Source: DAOTXL01 sp034434895 (GTDB lineage: Bacteria > Chloroflexota > Anaerolineae > JAAYZQ01). From it: a DNA stretch of 14,008 nt. A model generated the notes under the pieces. The model searched no databases, was not told the origin of the DNA, and saw nothing but the letters and a program-made list of their open reading frames with translations. Shown one piece after another: positions 5,175 through 11,100 of the stretch. The position numbers and the translations under genes were made by a program. Every line of letters begins with the position of its first letter. The first letter of the stretch is position 1. The DNA lies in contig DAOTYI010000045.1 in assembly GCA_034434895.1 (NCBI GenBank), positions 1-14,008 of the forward strand, in the 5' to 3' direction.

Positions 5175-8100
5175 GCCCCTGCCCCCCCCGCCACCGGGCA
5201 GGAAACCACTCCGCTGATTTTATCACCCGTTCTTTATCTTGCACCCTATTCGCCACTCCACGGCAGCCAGGGGGACCCAACCCGCTATGTCGCCCCCTCC
5301 GGCACCGATAGCGGCCCCTGCACCAACCCTGCCGCCCCCTGCCGGACCATTCAGTACGCCGTCAACCAGGCAACGGCCGGCGATGAGGTCCTGATCGCCA
5401 CAGGGGTCTATACCTCCAACGGCCAGGGGCAGGTGGTGTTCCTCAACAAGACGATCACCCTTCGCGGCGGCTATACACCGGCCAACTGGACAACCCCCGA
5501 TCCGGCTGCAAACCCCACCATCCTGGACGGAGAAAATTCGGTCCGGGTGATCTGGATCGCCGGCGGAGCTTCGCCGACCGTAGAGGGCCTGCACCTGCGC
5601 CAGGGCCGGGCCGAGAATGGCGGCGGGGTGCTGATTGAAAGCGGCAAGCCCCAGCTCCGTCGCAACCGCCTCTACTCCAACACGGCGATCCTCAATGGGG
5701 GAGGGGTCTATGTCGCCGCCGGCGAGCCGGTGCTGGAAAATAACCTGATCTATGCCAACAGCACCGTTGCCGGCCGGGGAGGTGGCCTCTATGTGGCCGG
5801 TGGCGCTCCGGTGTTGCAACACAACACCCTGTACGGCAACCAGGCGGACGAACAGGGTGGAGGAGCCTACCTGTCCGCCGGCACACCGCTGATCCAGGCG
5901 ACCATCATCGTCAGCAACACCGCCAGCCAGGGCGGCGGTGTGTATCGAGGCGGCGGGTCGCCGACGCTGGATTACAACAACGTCTGGGCCAACATCGGCG
6001 GAGACTATGGCGGGGGCGTGTCGGCCGGCAGCCATTCCACCTCAACCAATCCCCTTTTTATGGACGCGGCGGCAGCCGACTTTCACCTCCAGGCCGGCTC
6101 CCCCTGCCGGGATTGGGTGCCGATCACCCAGACGGTGGCGGTAGATTTTGACGGACTGGCCCGTCCCTTTGGCCCCAGGTCTGACATCGGCGCCCACGAA
6201 TTTTACACCGGCACCTGCTTTGCCCGCGTCGAGGCCGGCCAGGTCTACACTACCGTCCAGGCAGCCGTGGATACAGCCGGGGCGGGCGAGACGGTGAAGG
6301 TGGCCGGCGTTTGCACCGGCAGCGGAGCCGGCCCGGTCGTCCTCCTCAACCAGGCCCTGACCCTGCGGGGCGGCTATACCCTGACCAACTGGACCGAACC
6401 GGACCCGGCCGCCTACCCCACCATCCTCGATGGGGAGGGGAACAGGCAGGTGGTTTCTATCGGCAGTATGGCCGCCGTGGTCGAGGGGCTACATATCCGC
6501 CGGGGCTATCTGACAAGCAGCACCCCGAACCCTGCCGGCGGGGCTGGCATTTACATCGCCGGGGGCAACCCGATTATTCGCCACAACCTTATCTACAGCA
6601 ACACCGTGTCGGGCGATGCAGGGCGCGGCGCCGGTATTTACGCCGCCGGCGGGCAACCGCTCATCCAGGACAACGAGATATATGCCAACATCCTCACCGG
6701 TCAGGATGGCCGGGGAGGGGGCCTGTGCCTCATCGGCAGCACGCCCCGGGTTGAACGAAACCGCATCCATCACAATGAGAACAACCAGTTCAGCAACTAT
6801 GGCGGCGGGGGCTTTTACGCCAGCATCAACTCCGGCCTCTTGCAGGACAACGACATCTATGACAACCGGGCCTACCAGGGCGGAGGTGGGGTTTTTTACG
6901 AAAGCGGCAACCCCACCCTCCGGGACAACCGTATTTACAGCAACACAGCGCAAATCAAAGGCGGGGGCCTCCACATCCACGCCGCCAACCCCATTGTAGA
7001 GGAAAATCGGTTCTACGGGAACCAGACCACCGCCGGAGGCACCGACAGCGGGGGTGGGGCTATTTATGTCTTTTACTGGAACTGTTCACCGCTGATCCAG
7101 AGGAACGACCTCTACAACAACCAGGCCCTCGGCAATGGGAGCCAGGGGGGGGCGATTCACCTCTACGTGTGGGGAAGCAGCCATCCGCTGGTCGAGCGCA
7201 ACGCCATCCACCACAACAGCGCGGCGGGCAACGGCGGAGGTCTCCTGGTCCGGGCCGCCGCCTCCTCAACCCACATTGATGTGCGGAACAACCTGATCTA
7301 TGGCAACACCGCTAACAACGGCGGTGGCCTTAGCCTCCGCGAGAATCCCAGCACCATCGAGAGCAATACGATCTATGGCAACCAGACCAGCGGCGTCGGC
7401 GGCGGCATTCATGTCTTTAGCGGCTCAGGACATTCGATTCACAACAACATTCTCGCCAACAACACAAACTATGGCCTTTACAGCAATCCCTCCCTCAGCG
7501 ATGCCTATGGCGATGTGTGGGGCAACACGCCGGCCAACTATGGAGGGGGGGCTTCAGCCGGTACCGGCAGCATCTCCCAAGACCCGAAATTTGTGAACCC
7601 GGCCGGGAACGACCTGCGCCTCCAGGCCGGTTCCCCCTGCATTGACCAGGCCGATCCGGCCAGCTATCCGCCCGAAGACTATGCCGGCTGGGCCCGTCCC
7701 TTTGGCCCCCGGGCCGATATGGGAGCATACGAATTCTACTCCGGCACCTGCTTTGCCCGCGTGGAGGCCGGCCAGGTCTATACCAACCCCCAGGCAGCGG
7801 TGGATGTGGCCCCAGATGGCGGTCTGGTCCAGGTGGCCGGCCTCTGTCAGGGGGTCCAGGGCCGCACGGTGGGCAGCGAGACCTTTTACCAGACCGTCTA
7901 TATCTCCCACCCCCTGACGCTGCGCGGTGGCTATACCCTGACCAACTGGTTGACGCCGACGAGTGTGACCACGCTGGATGCTCAGGGTGGGGGTCGGGGG
8001 GTGTACCTGGCCGGCAGCGGGCCGATCACCGTGGAAGGCTTTGTCATCCGGGGCGGTTCGGCCACGACCGGCGGTGGGCTGTACCTCAGCGGCCCCCTGG

Positions 8101-11100
8101 CCGCCACCATTCAGAACGTCATGTTCTACGGCAACACGGCGACCCATGGCGGCGGCCTGGCCAGCGCCGGTGGCGCTCCCCGGCTGTACAACAACACCTT
8201 TGCCTACAACACGGCCACGAGCAACGGCGGCGGTCTCTACCTGGCCGGCAGCACCCCCGTCCTCAGCAATACCATTGTCGTCAGCAACAGCGCCTCGACC
8301 GGCGGCGGCCTGTATGTCGTGCCGGGCACTACCCCTTCTCTGGCCTATAACGATTTCTGGCACAACAGTGGGGGCGACTATGCCGGCATCAGCCCCGGCA
8401 GCACCGACCTGGCCGTTGATCCTCGCTTTGCAGACCCGGCCGGCGGCGACCTGCACCTGCGCCCCGACTCCCCCTGCCTCCACACCGCCGATCCGGCGAC
8501 CACCCTCCCCCGTGACCTGGAGGGCGACCCCCGTCCTCTGGGCCGGGGATATGATATCGGCGCCGACGAAAGCAGCCTCTACCCCGACCTGATCCTGGCC
8601 CCGGACCGCCAGAGCGGAGGCATTCCCGGCCAGATCATCGTCTATCAGCACGTCCTGACCAACAGCGGCTCCATCACCGACAGCTATCATCTGACCCACA
8701 CCCTGCTGAGCGGCGGGCCGCCGGCCGGTTGGGGAGCGGTGGACTATACGCCTGTCTTCACCCTCACCCCCGGCGAGGTTGTCGCCGTGCCGGTGGCGGT
8801 GGCAGTCCCCACCGATGCCATCAGCGGTAGCCACGCCATCGTCATCCTGACAGCGACCTCGCAGGTCAACCCGGCCATCTATGACACCGTGCAGAACAAG
8901 ACGATTGTCAACTGGAACCCGGGGGTCAGGCTGGCTCCCGAATACCACGAGTATGTCAACCCCGGCACGGTGATCTCCTATGTCCACATCCTGACCAACA
9001 CCGGCAACGCTCCCGACACCTTCCAGATCGTCTGGAGCAGCGAGCGGGGCTGGACCACCGTCACTCCGACGCTGGTGAGCAACTTAGGCCCCCACCTGAC
9101 AGCCACGGTGTGGGTCAGCCTGTCTGTCCCGGCCACCATGCCCGGCGGCGAGGTTGAGAGGACGGCGCTGCAGGTCAACAGCCTCCTGCCCGGCAGCGGC
9201 GTCTCCACAGCCATCACCGACACCTTTACCGTGATCCACGCGCCCGGCGATCGCTATGTGACCACGGGAGGCGACGACACGCTCAACAACTGCCTGGTCT
9301 ACACCTATCCCTGTGCCACGATCGAGTATGCGGCAGGTCAGGCCGTCACCGGCGACCGGGTAAAAGTGGCCGCCGGTACCTACCACGAGCATGACATCCT
9401 GCTCAACAAGAGGATCATCCTGCAAGGCGGTTACCCGGCCAACGGCCCCTGGGGGGAGGAGAATTTCATCCCCGAACTGCATGTCACGACCATCAGTGCG
9501 GACGGGAAAGGCCGGGTGCTGAACATCCTGGGCAACCCCACCGTGGAAGGCTTTCACCTGATCAACGGCTCCACCGCCGGCTCTGGCGGGGCGGTGTATG
9601 TCAGCTCAGGAGCGCCATTGCTGCGCCGCAACGCCATCCACCACAACCACGCCGACCGGTCGGGCGGCGGAGTCTACAACGCCCTGGGGAGCCTGACGCT
9701 GGAGCGCAACCTCTTTTATCACAACAGCGCCGGATTGGACGGCGGCGGCTTTTACCACGCCCTGGGCAATGCCAGCGTCTGGAACAACCTCTTTTACGGA
9801 AACTCGGTCTCCCGCAACGGTGGCGGCCTCTATACCGCCGCCGGCAGCCCGCGCCTGTGGCACAACACCCTCCACGGCAACCAGGCGGCCGGCTATGGCG
9901 GCGGCATCTACCTGGGTGGCGGCACGCCGACCATCAGCAACACCATCCTGGTCAGCAACACCGCCTCCCTCAGCGGGGGTGGCCTCTATCGGGGCGGCGG
10001 GTCGCCGGCAGCCGACTATAACGACGTCTGGGCCAACAGCGGCGGGGACTATGGCGGCGGCCTGTCGGCCGGCCCCCATGACCTGTCGGTCGATCCCCGG
10101 TTCGTGAACCCCGGCCAGGCAGATTATCATCTCCAGGAGGGTTCTCCCTGCATAGACCGGGGCGACACCACCTTCCTGACCGAGGACCTGGATGGCCATC
10201 CCCGCCTGACCGGCCTGGCTCCCGACATCGGTGCCGACGAGTATCTGGTCGTTGGGGTACAACTGGAGCCGGACAATGCCGGACGCGGCTTCCCCGGCCT
10301 GCCGATCACCTACACCCACGTCCTGACCAACATCGGCTTCTACACCGATACTTTCCACCTGGCAGCCCGCAGCAGCCACGGCTGGCCGGCCCAGGCCCTC
10401 AGCCAGACGGTCATGGTGGGACCTGGATCGGCAGCCAGGGTGGTGGTGATGATTCAGGTGCCGGCCGGCGCCCTCAGCGGGACGGTGGATACGACAATTG
10501 TCACCGCCACCTCCGGTTTCAGCCCCTACCCGTTCGACACAGCGGTGGACACCACCACCGTGACCCTGAGACGGGGTGTGAGCCTGGAACCAGACCAGGT
10601 GGCCCTCATCCTCTCCAACCCCTCCCAGCCCCGGCCGGTCCTCTTCCCTCATCTCCTGACCAACACCGGCAACTATACCGACACGTTCAACTTTACCTGG
10701 TCGAGCAGCGCCGGACTGCCGGTCACCGTCAACCCTGCCCAGGCGACATTGGGCCCTGGCCAGAGCCGGCCCGCCTGGGTGACGGTGACCGTACCGGCCC
10801 TGAACCCCGACATCTTGCTGGTAGACACCACCCACATCACCGCCACCTCCCAGTTCAGCCCGACCGTGCATGATGCCGTGACCGACACCACCTTTGTCAA
10901 CCGGAACGTGGAGGTCGAATTTGCCCCTGACAACAGCGGCCGCGGCCGGCCCGGCGAGACGCTGCTGTACACCCACACCCTGACCAACACCGGCAACTAT
11001 ACCGACACCTTCCAACTGACCAGCAGCGGGTGGGGGACCCTGCTCGGCCCCGCTGAGGTCACACTGGGGGCCAACGCCAGCAGGACGGTGGAAGTGGAGG

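Noticed and set aside
5600..7480. Regular repeats suggesting a CRISPR-like array or a tandem minisatellite
   Set aside because: The periodicity is at the protein level (glycine-led turns of 23-32 residues, in frame) with diverged DNA; there are no identical repeats with unique spacers.
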